Notes: generated by a model from the letters alone, not told the origin. 64,000 nucleotides of DNA from CAJCIW01 sp963833965 (GCA_963833965.1 CAWHZZ010000003.1:744001-808000); one strand, 5' to 3'; counted from the stretch's first letter, positions 36,408 to 49,567 are shown. A program made the numbers and translations.

Positions 36408-36608
36408 AGAGTGTGTTTACAAAGTAAGGGTTCGTCGATTTTTGGGTTCTTTTGAGCCGATTTTCGATTTAAATTGCATGGGTCATATACGAAGGTTGAT
36501 ATTACCCCTGCAATTTATACCGAAATGAACTCGAAATTTGGTATAAAGTCGTAAAGCGGCTTAAAAGAACCCAAAAATCGACTGAACGTTGCATTGTAAA
36601 CACACTCT
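36408..36608. repeat. MITE-like nested inverted repeat, family B copy 2
   Basis: Outer arms of 15 bp (36408-36422 and 36594-36608, AGAGTGTGTTTACAA) are perfect complements; inner arms of 25 bp (36434-36458 and 36558-36582) have one mismatch and begin GTCGATTTTTGGGTTC. The inner arms match family B at 30665-30756. It starts 2 bp from the start codon of the F-box-like gene at 36406, so it occupies that gene's promoter region. Confidence 0.8.
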
Positions 36609-36679
36609 AAGATTGACACATTAAAAAATGGGGGATCATTTTACTGAACCCCAGTCGCGTATTTCCAAGCGATTTTTTA

Positions 36680-37999
36680 TTAACGCTCCTCTATTAATAT
36701 TATGTTCATTGGGAAATTGGCCATGTCGTTGGCGGAATCAGGAGAAGACCAGTCTGGGGGATTAGACATGTATTCCGGCGCTACCGTGACAACGTAAGCC
36801 TTGGCTTCGAAAGCGACCTCCGCGAGGATGGTGCTGAGCGTGCGTAAATGGTCTTTAAAATGCTTTTCCGCCCAAGAGTCTTCGATCGCTCTGCTGGCAC
36901 ATTGGAAATAAAGCTGACTCCAAACCTTAATTCGATAATCATCATGGCAGGCATTGATCAAGTCTTGTACCTGCTGAAAAGCTTCCGGGGTTTTTTCTTC
37001 AGGATGATTCACAAGTGTTTTTACCAGACTTAGACATTTGTCTAGAGAATATTTGCTCTTTAGGTTCCTTTCAATCATCATAGCTGCAAACCTTTCCTCC
37101 GTTAATTCTGCGAGATGTATTTTCGCAGGATTCGATTGGTATTCATGTAACCTTCGCTTTTCGATCGCTAGTTTGTTTGCAACATTTCCTCGCAATTTTT
37201 CGAGAACAAAATATTGGTGAGAGAATTCGTAAGATCGGTCTCTGAGTCGTCTGTAATTTTCGAATGAGGAGTCGATGGAAAGAGAGTCTCTGATTATTTT
37301 TTGATAGAGAGCAAATAGATCTCCACTCATCGCCGGATTTTCATCTGGAGAATTCTCCAGGAACTCCTCATAGGAGGAAGAAACAAATGCTTCTGCGCCG
37401 CCATCGAATTGATCGACAATCATTTTGAGTTGATCTACATCGAGCTGCAGGTTTTTTTCTTTCATTGCCAGCTCGACTTCATCTTGCTTTTGCTTTGACA
37501 AATCATCGTGTTGTATCCGGGCTATCACGCAGTCTTGTGCGCATCTATCAAGCTCTTTCCAAGTTTTGTCAATGGGCGAACTGGGATCCTCGAAATAAGA
37601 GCCGCAAATCTCTTTGTTTTTTTCTTCCCACGCTTTGATCTGCGTGTTGATTCTCTCAACATTTTTGGGATGCGCCTCCTCCAAGAATTCAGGGCGTACG
37701 CGATTTGCAAACGATGAGTTCATCGGGCCCCACTGAGCATCCATCACTTTGCACATCACCTTCCAGCAGTTCGATGGATGGGTCGTCAGCAAAACGGTAT
37801 AAAGCTTGTCGTAGGGCTTGAGAAGAGGGTGCTGCTCGAAGTAATGTTTCTGAAAGAAATTCACATTGGGCAGATACTCAAAAGCGCTTTTATTGGCGCT
37901 GCTTAAAGACAGCAGGCTGTAGGTGCTGCAAAAAGGAATGATGAGCGCCTGCACTTCAGAGGGCAGTAGGGGGAAAACAAAAAGTTGCTTTATTGACAT
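36680..37999 (-). CDS. F-box-like protein of the ICGS family (paralogue 4)
   Basis: A 439-residue protein, the longest member. F-box-like head at about 8-52: FPLLPSEVQALIIPFCSTYS, then SANKSAFEYL and NFFQKHYFEQHPLL. 'HPSNCWKVMCKVM' is at 74-86 and ICGSYFEDPSSPID at 131-144. A 'FVSSSYEEFLENSPDENPA' segment matches 'FLSSSYEEFVEKAPENNAA' of paralogue 1, so these two are closest. The C-terminus has 'LINACHDDYRIKVWSQLYF' and 'AIEDSWAEKHFKDHL', then about 35 extra residues. It follows a truncated copy with a 4-bp gap. Confidence 0.78.
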   Translation of the reverse strand: MSIKQLFVFPLLPSEVQALIIPFCSTYSLLSLSSANKSAFEYLPNVNFFQKHYFEQHPLLKPYDKLYTVLLTTHPSNCWKVMCKVMDAQWGPMNSSFANRVRPEFLEEAHPKNVERINTQIKAWEEKNKEICGSYFEDPSSPIDKTWKELDRCAQDCVIARIQHDDLSKQKQDEVELAMKEKNLQLDVDQLKMIVDQFDGGAEAFVSSSYEEFLENSPDENPAMSGDLFALYQKIIRDSLSIDSSFENYRRLRDRSYEFSHQYFVLEKLRGNVANKLAIEKRRLHEYQSNPAKIHLAELTEERFAAMMIERNLKSKYSLDKCLSLVKTLVNHPEEKTPEAFQQVQDLINACHDDYRIKVWSQLYFQCASRAIEDSWAEKHFKDHLRTLSTILAEVAFEAKAYVVTVAPEYMSNPPDWSSPDSANDMANFPMNIILIEER

Positions 38000-38003
38000 A
38001 TTT

Positions 38004-38153
38004 TCACCTAGTAAAAAAATTAAATGTTTTTTGTAAAACCAGCAGTCTGGAACCTACCACATTAACACCGCTTAAAATGATCAGGCCTTCGGGGTCGCAG
38101 AAAGAAATGATTTTCAGCTGGATTTCGGAAGGGAGAATTGGAAAAATTTTCAT
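38004..38153 (-). pseudogene. Truncated F-box-like gene of the ICGS family
   Basis: A 49-codon frame starting MKIFPILPSEIQLKIISFCD then ILSGVN, a clear match to the heads of paralogues 1-4, which breaks off after VVGSRLL and ends with an unrelated VLQKTFNFFTR. The rest of the gene is missing. It lies just upstream of paralogue 4 on the same strand, so it is probably what remains of a tandem duplicate. A short F-box-only peptide could still be made. Confidence 0.6.
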
Positions 38154-38242
38154 TTCATGTGGCAAATGATTTGAAATGGACACTTTGCACCTATTTTTAT
38201 AAAAACAGGGCGAGATTATGCTTAAAACCAAAGATTAATGGC

Positions 38243-38281
38243 AAAAAAAAACCGCTTGGGCGTAAGCCCAAGCGGTTTTTG
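38243..38281 (-). terminator. Rho-independent terminator of the rpoBC operon
   Basis: AAAAACCGCTTGGG and CCCAAGCGGTTTTT form a 14-bp stem around a 6-nt loop (CGTAAG), with T runs on each side. It lies 14 bp past the rpoC stop on the minus strand and may work in both directions. Confidence 0.9.
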
Positions 38282-38294
38282 TTAAATGCAGACG

Positions 38295-42452
<4,158 letters not shown>

Positions 42453-42470
42453 GAAGTTATTTCCCCTCTT

Positions 42471-45400
42471 TTAAACTTCTGTTGCGCTTTCAGTGCGCAC
42501 ATCTAAGCAAAGCCCTTGCATCTCCTTCACGAGAACATTGAAGGATTCAGGCGTTCCTGCCGTTAAAATATTCTCACCTTTTACAATCGACTCGTAAATA
42601 CGGGTGCGTCCGCCGACATCGTCGGATTTGACCGTCAACATCTCTTGAAGCAGATTCGCTGCGCCGTAGGCTTCTAGCGCCCAAACTTCCATCTCCCCGA
42701 AGCGCTGGCCGCCCATCTGGGCTTTACCGCCGAGCGGCTGCTGAGTAACGAGAGAATAAGGGCCGATCGAGCGGGCGTGGATCTTGTCTGCGACAAGGTG
42801 GCTTAATTTGAGCATGTAGATGTAGCCGACGACGACACGGTTTTCAAATCTTTCTCCCGTTCGTCCGTCGTAGAGATGGCTCTTACCGTCTTCGGGCAGG
42901 CCGAGTTCTTTCATCATCTGCCAAATGCGCGACTCTGGGAAGCCTTCGAAGACAGGGCTCTTGACATAGATGCCCGCTTTTCTCGCGGCGTAGCCAAGGT
43001 GCGTCTCCAAGAGCTGTCCCATGTTCATACGGGAAGGTACGCCGAGAGGATTTAAGATGATCTCGACAGTCTCGCCGTTGGAAAGGTAGGGCATGTCCTG
43101 TTCGGGAACGATGCGCGAAACGACGCCTTTGTTACCGTGGCGGCCGGCCATTTTGTCGCCGACTTGCAGTTTGCGCTTCGATGCGACGTACACCTTCACC
43201 TGGCGTATGACGCCGGGGTCGAGCTCTATGTCGCCTTTGCGTGTGTACTCGACTTCAGACTTATGCAGCGTCTGTAGCGTTTGCATCGCCGTGTCGTACT
43301 CGCGCATTTGGTCTTTTAGCGTATTGTAGATTTCCGCTTCGCCGATGATCAGGTCTTCAGGCTTTTCCGACTCAAGCGTCTCGAGCATGTCCTGCGTGAT
43401 CACCTCGCCTTCTTTGATGATGATATCGCCGCTCTTGCGGTGCATGATCGGGGCAGGCGCTGTTTCGCCGAGAAGAAGAGCGCCGAGCTTCTCATGGTAC
43501 TCGATCATGAGCTCTGCTTCTTTGGTCTTAAAGTCTTGATGAATGTCTTTGATACGGCTTGCCTCTTCGACGAGTTCGTCGTCGGTCTTAGAAAGGCGGT
43601 CACGGCGGCTGAACACTTTGACGTCCATGACAACGCCCTCTGTGCCGGGCGGCGCAGTGAGCGAAGCATCTTTCACATCAGCGGCCTTCTCTCCGAAGAT
43701 GGCGCGGAGCAGGCGCTCTTCCGGCGCGAGCTCGGTCTCTGATTTCGGCGTGATTTTGCCGACGAGGATGTCGCCCGGCGACACTTCAGCGCCGATGCGG
43801 ATAATTCCATCTTCGCCCAAGTTCGCGAGCGCTTCTTCCGAAACATTGGGAATGTCGCGCGTGATTTCTTCCTTGCCGAGCTTCGTATCGCGGGCCGTCA
43901 GCTCAAACTCTTCCAAGTAAATCGACGTATAATAATCGAGCTTGAGGAGCTTTTCAGAGATGATGATCGCGTCTTCGTAGTTGTAGCCGCACCAGGGCAT
44001 GAACGCGACGAGTACGTTTTTACCGAGGGCGACCTCTCCTTTGTCCGTCGCAGGTCCATCGGCGATCACATCATTGGCTTTGACAGCATCGCCCACGTTG
44101 CAAAGCGGCGTTTGGTTGATGCATGTCCCCGCGTTGGAGCGCATGAACTTTTTGAGTTGATAAGTTTTTTTATTGAGCGGATTGGCCTTGGCAGCGATGA
44201 CGATTTTATAGCCGTCGACAAACTCCACAGTCCCATCTTCTTCGGCGACGAGGACGGCGCCGGAGTCTCGGGCTGAGCGGGGCTCTAGCCCTGTACCGAC
44301 AATGGGCGCGTCTGTCTTGAGGAGAGGAACGCCTTGGCGTTGCATGTTGGAGCCCATCAATGCGCGGTTGGCGTCATCGTGCTCTAAGAACGGGATCAAT
44401 CCGGTGACAATCGAGACGAGCTGCTTGGACGAGACGTCCATGTGCGTGATCTTGCTCGTTTCGATCTTGAGCGATTCGCCATTGTAGCGGGCCCAACAAA
44501 GCGGCTCGACAAACATGTTGTGATCGTCGAGTATCGCCGATGCCTGAGCGATGACGTTGTTTTCTTCTTGGTCGGCCGTCATGTACTCGATCTCTTCGGT
44601 GACGACGCCATCGCGCACAATGCGGTAAGGCGTTTCGATGAAGCCGAATTCGTTGATCTTCGCAAACGAGGAGAGAGAAGTGATCAGGCCGATATTCGGA
44701 CCTTCGGGCGTTTCGATAGGGCAGATCCTTCCATAGTGGCTGGAATGGACGTCGCGCACTTCAAAGCCGGCGCGCTCTCTGTTGAGGCCGCCTGGCCCAA
44801 GAGAGGAAAGACGCCGTTTGTGCGTGAGTTCCGCGACGGGGTTCGTCTGGTCCATGAATTGCGAGAGTTGCGATCTGCCGAAAAAGTCTTTCAACACGCC
44901 AGCGAGGCCTTTCGCAGAAACGACTTTGCCAGGGGTCAATGTATCAGAGGTGAAGTCAAAGAGATTCATCCGCTCTTTGATGATCTTTTCCATGCGGGCA
45001 AGACCGATACGGCACTGATTCTGAATCAATTCGCCCACTGAGCGGACGCGGCGGTTGCCTAGGTGGTCAATATCGTCGACGTTGGCGCCTTCTTCCCCTT
45101 TCTTCAAGCGGATCAAGTATTTGATAGCGCCGATCACGTCTTCTTTGCGCAGCGTGACGATGTTGAGCTCTTCGTCAGTGACTTCTAGACCGAGTTTGCG
45201 GTTAAGTTTGTAGCGTCCGACGCGGCCCAAATTATAGCGCTTCGGATCGAAGAAAAGGCGCATGATGGCCGAACGGGCATTGGATAGTGTCGCTGGCTCG
45301 CCCGGGCGGATTTTGCGATAGAAATCTTTCAATGCGGACTCGTAAGAATCGGTGGGATCTTTGGCGAGCATTTTGATGATGGGACTCGTCTCGTCGGCGT

Positions 45401-46235
45401 CTTCGGCAATGCGGACGGCGGAAATATTGGCGTCGAGCATCCGCTTGAGCATCGCGGTTGTCAATTTTTCGGAAGCTTTTCCAAAGACTACCCCACTCTC
45501 TTCATCGGCGACATCTTCCGCCAAAATTTTTCCAACGAGCTTGGGGAAATCTTTGTCGGAGCGGATTTTCACTTTGATCGTGCTAAAGAACTCTTCGATG
45601 ATATCGGAATCTGTCGAATAGCCCAATGTGCGGATGAATGAGGTCGCCAAAATCTTGCGGCGCCGCTTTTTACGGTCGATGTAAATGTAGATGAGATCAT
45701 TTGTGTCGAATGCGCCTTCCAGCCAGCTTCCTCGGTAAGGGATGATGCGGAAGGAATAGATCGTCGCTCCTTTGATGTGGCGCTCTTGTTCGAAAGAAAT
45801 GCCGGGAGAGCGGTGGAGCTGGGAAACAATGACGCGCTCGGCGCCATTGATAATGAATGTCCCTTTTTCGGTCATCACGGGGATGGTCCCCATGTAGACC
45901 TCTTCTTCTTTAATTCCTGTTTCGTCAGTCAGGCGAAACTTGACTTTGAGCGTGACGTTGTATGTAATTCCGCGGCGGATGCATTCTTCCGGAGTGTATT
46001 TGGGTACCCCGAGATTATAGGAGATAAATTCGAGAATCGTCTTCTCATCGTAGGACTTGATCGGGAATATTTCAGTAAAGACCTCTTGCAATCCAAAATT
46101 TTCCCTCTCATGCGGCATCTTGTCCGCTTGCAGGAACTGATCATACGACTTGATCTGGATTTCAATAAGGTTCGGCAGGTCGATAATCTCTTCTCTGCCA
46201 CGAAAACTCACCCGTTGAGGCGGCCTTTTTAACAT
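42471..46235 (-). CDS. rpoB: DNA-directed RNA polymerase subunit beta
   Basis: 1254-residue beta subunit. The rifampicin-binding cluster is present as GRSQLSQFMDQTNPVAELTH followed by KRRLSSLGPGG, with the wild-type-like sensitive residues (Gln, Asp, His, Arg, Ser). GRHGNKGVVSRIVPEQDMPY and the C-terminal GGQRFGEMEVWALEAYGAA are typical. Transcribed after rplL from an interval with a hairpin (46291-46322) that may limit polymerase made per ribosomal protein. Confidence 0.98.
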   Translation of the reverse strand: MLKRPPQRVSFRGREEIIDLPNLIEIQIKSYDQFLQADKMPHERENFGLQEVFTEIFPIKSYDEKTILEFISYNLGVPKYTPEECIRRGITYNVTLKVKFRLTDETGIKEEEVYMGTIPVMTEKGTFIINGAERVIVSQLHRSPGISFEQERHIKGATIYSFRIIPYRGSWLEGAFDTNDLIYIYIDRKKRRRKILATSFIRTLGYSTDSDIIEEFFSTIKVKIRSDKDFPKLVGKILAEDVADEESGVVFGKASEKLTTAMLKRMLDANISAVRIAEDADETSPIIKMLAKDPTDSYESALKDFYRKIRPGEPATLSNARSAIMRLFFDPKRYNLGRVGRYKLNRKLGLEVTDEELNIVTLRKEDVIGAIKYLIRLKKGEEGANVDDIDHLGNRRVRSVGELIQNQCRIGLARMEKIIKERMNLFDFTSDTLTPGKVVSAKGLAGVLKDFFGRSQLSQFMDQTNPVAELTHKRRLSSLGPGGLNRERAGFEVRDVHSSHYGRICPIETPEGPNIGLITSLSSFAKINEFGFIETPYRIVRDGVVTEEIEYMTADQEENNVIAQASAILDDHNMFVEPLCWARYNGESLKIETSKITHMDVSSKQLVSIVTGLIPFLEHDDANRALMGSNMQRQGVPLLKTDAPIVGTGLEPRSARDSGAVLVAEEDGTVEFVDGYKIVIAAKANPLNKKTYQLKKFMRSNAGTCINQTPLCNVGDAVKANDVIADGPATDKGEVALGKNVLVAFMPWCGYNYEDAIIISEKLLKLDYYTSIYLEEFELTARDTKLGKEEITRDIPNVSEEALANLGEDGIIRIGAEVSPGDILVGKITPKSETELAPEERLLRAIFGEKAADVKDASLTAPPGTEGVVMDVKVFSRRDRLSKTDDELVEEASRIKDIHQDFKTKEAELMIEYHEKLGALLLGETAPAPIMHRKSGDIIIKEGEVITQDMLETLESEKPEDLIIGEAEIYNTLKDQMREYDTAMQTLQTLHKSEVEYTRKGDIELDPGVIRQVKVYVASKRKLQVGDKMAGRHGNKGVVSRIVPEQDMPYLSNGETVEIILNPLGVPSRMNMGQLLETHLGYAARKAGIYVKSPVFEGFPESRIWQMMKELGLPEDGKSHLYDGRTGERFENRVVVGYIYMLKLSHLVADKIHARSIGPYSLVTQQPLGGKAQMGGQRFGEMEVWALEAYGAANLLQEMLTVKSDDVGGRTRIYESIVKGENILTAGTPESFNVLVKEMQGLCLDVRTESATEV

Positions 46236-46290
46236 CGAAACGGCTCCTAGCTTAAATGTATTTCACTTCCAAAAAAAAACTAAAAACGAC

Positions 46291-46322
46291 GAGCAGAAGT
46301 CAATATTTCATGACTTCTGCTC
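46291..46322 (-). terminator. Hairpin between rplL and rpoB, possible attenuator
   Basis: 12-bp perfect stem (46291-46302 with 46311-46322) and 8-nt loop. On the minus strand it is followed by GTCGTTTTTAGTTTTTTTTT, a T-rich run. An attenuator in this position is known from E. coli, and partial termination here would lower rpoBC relative to rplJL. Function is inference. Confidence 0.65.
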
Positions 46323-46347
46323 TCGTTAATCTTAAGCTCTATGGGGA

Positions 46348-46749
46348 TTAGAGACCTTTTAAGGTCACTTTACCGCCCGCAGCTGTTACTTTCTTAGCAA
46401 TTTCATCCGCTTCCGCTTTTGGGCAAGTCTCTTTCAAGACTTTCGGAGCGCCGTCGACCATCTCTTTAGCTTCCTTGAGACCGAGTTGTGTGATCTCGCG
46501 GACGACTTTGATCACGCTGATTTTTTTATCATCGGGCGTTGTTTCCAAAGTCACCTTGAATTCGGTGGACTCTGCAGCCGCGGCAGCGCCAGCGCCTGCA
46601 GCTGGGGCGGCCATCATCATCGGAGCGGCAGCAGCAGCTTTCACACCCCACTTCTCTTCGAGAGCAGCCTTTAATTTTGCCATATCGAGAACGCTTAACT
46701 GGCTAAGTGTTTCGACTAAGGTATCAATACTTTGTTGTTGTGTAGACAC
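46348..46749 (-). CDS. rplL: 50S ribosomal protein L7/L12
   Basis: Stalk protein that recruits elongation factors, 133 residues. N-terminal dimerisation domain (LVETLSQLSVLDMAKLKAAL), Ala/Gly-rich hinge (about 37-58) and C-terminal domain with ISVIKVVREITQLGLKEAKEMV and the closing GGKVTLKGL. AGAGGTG ribosome site upstream. Confidence 0.97.
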   Translation of the reverse strand: MSTQQQSIDTLVETLSQLSVLDMAKLKAALEEKWGVKAAAAAPMMMAAPAAGAGAAAAAESTEFKVTLETTPDDKKISVIKVVREITQLGLKEAKEMVDGAPKVLKETCPKAEADEIAKKVTAAGGKVTLKGL

Positions 46750-46786
46750 GGTTTCACCTCTTTGATTAATTGATCTTTGTTAAATT

Positions 46787-47305
46787 TTAAGAGCTTGTTT
46801 GCCCCGCCTTATTTTCCAAGCAGTGCATAACGGAGGTAAGCAAAGCCTCGATAACGCTGAGCGTTTGCGAAAGCGGCGCTTCGAGCGTCCCCAAAAATTG
46901 GGCGCGCATTTCGTCTTTGCTCGGAAGCTTAGAGATCTGTTCGACATCTTGTGCCGAGCAGATCGCGCCTTCGAACCTTCCGCCGAGAACTTCTAAAACC
47001 TCATCATTCTCTTTACGAAACTGAAAAACAGCTTTTGTCGTTTGAACGGGGTCTTCATTGGCAAAGACAACAGCGATGTGTCCTTGTAACAGAGCAGGAT
47101 CGAGAGCGAGCCCAGCGTCTTGCGCTGCTTTGATGAGCACCCGCTTTTTTACGACTTCGAGACCGCCGCCCGTTTTCGCTAAATTCGTGCGAAACATCGA
47201 GGCTGCATTGGGCTCGAGGCGCTTATAGCTGGCGATCACAACCGCTTTAGAGCCGGCAATCTTGTCTTTAATTTCATTGAGAAGTAATTGCTTTTCCGGT
47301 CTCAT
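46787..47305 (-). CDS. rplJ: 50S ribosomal protein L10
   Basis: Stalk base that anchors L7/L12 dimers to 23S rRNA, 172 residues. It starts MRPEKQLLLNEIKDKIAGSK and has YKRLEPNAASMFRTNL in the RNA-binding domain; the C-terminal helix (SQTLSVIEALLTSVMHCLENK) is the L7/L12 docking site. Starts 3 bp after rplA. Confidence 0.95.
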   Translation of the reverse strand: MRPEKQLLLNEIKDKIAGSKAVVIASYKRLEPNAASMFRTNLAKTGGGLEVVKKRVLIKAAQDAGLALDPALLQGHIAVVFANEDPVQTTKAVFQFRKENDEVLEVLGGRFEGAICSAQDVEQISKLPSKDEMRAQFLGTLEAPLSQTLSVIEALLTSVMHCLENKAGQTSS

Positions 47306-47308
47306 ATC

Positions 47309-48019
47309 TTACTCTTTAGCTCCTTGAATTTCTGCGATTGTCTGCAGATCGATCTTCATGCCGGGCCCCATCGTCGATGAGAGCGCAAGCGACTTTAAAT
47401 AGACGCCTTTTGCGTTCGCTGGCTTGGCTTTGAGAATTGCTGCGAGAATCGCGATGACATTTTCTTTGAGCTTGGCGGTTTGAAAAGAGAGTTTGCCTGC
47501 CATCGCGTTGACCACGCCGTGTTTGTCAGACTTGAACTCGATCTTTCCCCCCTTCACCTCGACGATGGCTTTAGCGACATCGGCCGTCACTGTCCCTGCC
47601 TTTGGAGTCGGCATTAGGCCGCGCGGCCCGAGGATTTTAGCGAGCTTCCCGAGATCGCGCATCATGTCCGGAGTCGCGATGATCGCGTCGAAATCGAGCC
47701 AGCCCGATTTAATTTTCTCAAAGAGTTCTTCGTTTCCAGCAAAATCTGCTCCAGCAGCCAACGCCTCTTTAATCTTGTCGCCTTTAGCGAACACGACGAT
47801 GACGACGCGTTTTCCAGTCCCGTTCGGTAAAGAGACTGTTCCACGCACTTGCTGTTCAGATTTCTGGACATCGACGCCTGTTTTGAGCGATAGTTCCACC
47901 GACTGATCAAATTTGACCGGTGGACACTTTTTCAAAGTTTCGATAGCTTCGTCCAGCGTGTAGCTTTTCGCCACATCCACTAGCTTATCTATCTCCCGAA
48001 ATCTTTTGCTTCGATGCAT
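47309..48019 (-). CDS. rplA: 50S ribosomal protein L1
   Basis: L1 stalk protein, 236 residues, helping release of deacylated tRNA from the E site. Typical segments are LDEAIETLKKCPPVKFDQSV and GPRGLMPTPKAGTVT, with the closing GPGMKIDLQTI. Two-domain layout is intact. Downstream of rplK with a 76-bp spacer that carries a small stem (TGTGCCA/TGGCACA, 48058-48073); an L1 regulatory site is possible but not shown. Confidence 0.96.
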   Translation of the reverse strand: MHRSKRFREIDKLVDVAKSYTLDEAIETLKKCPPVKFDQSVELSLKTGVDVQKSEQQVRGTVSLPNGTGKRVVIVVFAKGDKIKEALAAGADFAGNEELFEKIKSGWLDFDAIIATPDMMRDLGKLAKILGPRGLMPTPKAGTVTADVAKAIVEVKGGKIEFKSDKHGVVNAMAGKLSFQTAKLKENVIAILAAILKAKPANAKGVYLKSLALSSTMGPGMKIDLQTIAEIQGAKE

Positions 48020-48095
48020 TCTGATTCCTTATGTTTTTAGCGGGTGTTATAGTTTCATGTGCCAAATGGCACACAAAGCTAGGGTCCCCCCACGC

Positions 48096-48524
48096 TTACC
48101 CTTCAATGATATCTACGCCCATTGACCGCGCTGTGCCCATGACGAGCTGCATCGCAGCTTCTTCAGAGCTCGCACGCATGTCTTGGAGCTTGTTTTTGAC
48201 AATTTTCTTCACTTGCGTTTTCGTGAGTTTGCCAACTTTTTCCCTGTTAGGCACTTTGGAGCCTTTTTCGAGATTCAATTCTTTGAGAATCATTCTCGAA
48301 ACAGGCGGCTGTTTCGTCACAAAGGTAAAAGATTTGTCCTGATAAACTGTGATCTCGACAGGAAGGATGTCTCCCGCCTTGTCTTGTGTTTTCGCATTAA
48401 ATTCCTTGCAGAATCCCATGATGTTGATTCCGGCGCCGCCCAGCGCAGGGCCAATCGGCGGCGCTGGATTCGCTTTTCCTGCAGGAATTTGCAGCTTGAT
48501 CATTTTTACAATCTTCTTTGCCAT
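48096..48524 (-). CDS. rplK: 50S ribosomal protein L11
   Basis: 142-residue GTPase-centre protein that binds 23S rRNA with L10. N-terminal LQIPAGKANPAPPIGPALG and C-terminal TARSMGVDIIEG match the family signatures. Heads the ribosomal part of the operon, 59 bp after nusG. Confidence 0.97.
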   Translation of the reverse strand: MAKKIVKMIKLQIPAGKANPAPPIGPALGGAGINIMGFCKEFNAKTQDKAGDILPVEITVYQDKSFTFVTKQPPVSRMILKELNLEKGSKVPNREKVGKLTKTQVKKIVKNKLQDMRASSEEAAMQLVMGTARSMGVDIIEG

Positions 48525-48583
48525 GGTCTAAATCCCTCAATATGTTTTTCTTCTCTCCCTTAGAGGCAAAGGAGTTATTTTTT

Positions 48584-49129
48584 TTATGCTTCTGTTTCGC
48601 TCGGGCCTTGCTCGACTTGCCAAAACTCGAGATCGTCGACGCGGGTTTCGCGGCCAAAGATCGATACGAGTACGCTAAGCCGTCCTTTATCGTGGAAGAC
48701 TTCTTGCACAGTTCCAATAAAGTTGACGAAGACACCGTCGGTAATTTTGACTTTGTCCCCGGACGTAATGTTATGTTTTTGGACGACGCCTTTTTTCTTC
48801 TCTTCCAAGTCGCGCAAGATGTCGTCGACTTCGCTTTGCGCGAGAGGAGTGGGTTTTTCGCCGCCTAAGAACCCTAAAACTCCATTGGAGTTGCGAACGT
48901 ACATCCATGAATCATCGGTCAAATTCATATTGACCAAGATGTAGCCGGGCCACAGTTTCTTTTCGCTGACCCGCTGCTGTCCCCGCTTAACTTCAGCGAC
49001 ATTTTCAATCGGCACTAAAACAGAGTCGATGAGCTCGGCCATTCCTTTTGAGTCGCGGTTCTCTTCGATGGTCTTCTTCACTTTTTTTTCTTGTCCGGAA
49101 ACGACCTGGACAACGTACCATTTATGCAT
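48584..49129 (-). CDS. nusG: Transcription termination/antitermination protein NusG
   Basis: 181-residue factor that binds RNA polymerase and couples to Rho or S10. The NGN domain begins KWYVVQVVSGQEKKV and includes WPGYILVNMNLTDDSW; the C-terminal KOW domain has SGDKVKITDGVFVNFIGTV. Starts 15 bp after secE. Confidence 0.96.
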   Translation of the reverse strand: MHKWYVVQVVSGQEKKVKKTIEENRDSKGMAELIDSVLVPIENVAEVKRGQQRVSEKKLWPGYILVNMNLTDDSWMYVRNSNGVLGFLGGEKPTPLAQSEVDDILRDLEEKKKGVVQKHNITSGDKVKITDGVFVNFIGTVQEVFHDKGRLSVLVSIFGRETRVDDLEFWQVEQGPSETEA

Positions 49130-49144
49130 GACGCCTCAACATTG

Positions 49145-49417
49145 TTACCCAAAAATGTAATGCGCAACGATCGCGATAATATCCAAACATCCCTTGATCA
49201 CTAAATCAAAGAGATAAATCCCCAAGCCAAAAAGAAAGATTGCGCCGATGACGATCTTCGTCGAAAGTTTCAATTCGTCTTTTGTCGTCCAGCTAACTTT
49301 CTTCAGCTCTTCTTTTAATTCTTGAATAGCGTTAAAAACGCGCCTTCTTTTGGATGCTTGCTGAGCCGGAGCATCGGAAGAAATCCGCGTCTGATTTAAC
49401 TTTGCATCCATAGTCAT
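49145..49417 (-). CDS. secE: Preprotein translocase subunit SecE
   Basis: 90-residue subunit of the SecYEG channel. A basic amphipathic helix (VFNAIQELKEELKKVSWTTKDEL) precedes one membrane helix (IVIGAIFLFGLGIYLFDLVI). KKVSW is a SecE hallmark. ATG 49411 is an alternative start. It lies between tRNA-Trp and nusG, as in other chlamydiae. Confidence 0.92.
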   Translation of the reverse strand: MTMDAKLNQTRISSDAPAQQASKRRRVFNAIQELKEELKKVSWTTKDELKLSTKIVIGAIFLFGLGIYLFDLVIKGCLDIIAIVAHYIFG

Positions 49418-49445
49418 GGCAGCGTTCTTTGTAATAATGTTCTAT

Positions 49446-49518
49446 CGAGTGCGGAGGGATTCGAACCCCCGACCGGCGACTTTGGAGATCGCTGCTCTAC
49501 CAGCTGAGCTACACACCC
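49446..49518 (-). tRNA. trpT: tRNA-Trp (CCA anticodon)
   Basis: 73-nt cloverleaf: acceptor stem GGGTGTG/CGCACTC with discriminator G, TA at positions 8-9, D arm, anticodon stem GCGAT/GTCGC around loop CTCCAAA, and TTCGAAT T-loop. Anticodon CCA reads UGG. 3' CCA is not encoded. The tuf-trpT-secE order is usual in chlamydiae. Confidence 0.95.
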
Positions 49519-49541
49519 ACCAGTCCAGTCTAATTAATCGC

Positions 49542-49567
49542 AGGGCCCTCTTCTAAGAGAGGGCCCT
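49542..49567 (-). terminator. Hairpin after tuf
   Basis: AGGGCCCTCT pairs with AGAGGGCCCT (10 bp) around a 6-nt loop, between tuf and tRNA-Trp. The sequence after it on the minus strand is AT-rich but has no strong T run, so it may be a weak terminator or a processing stem. Confidence 0.6.
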
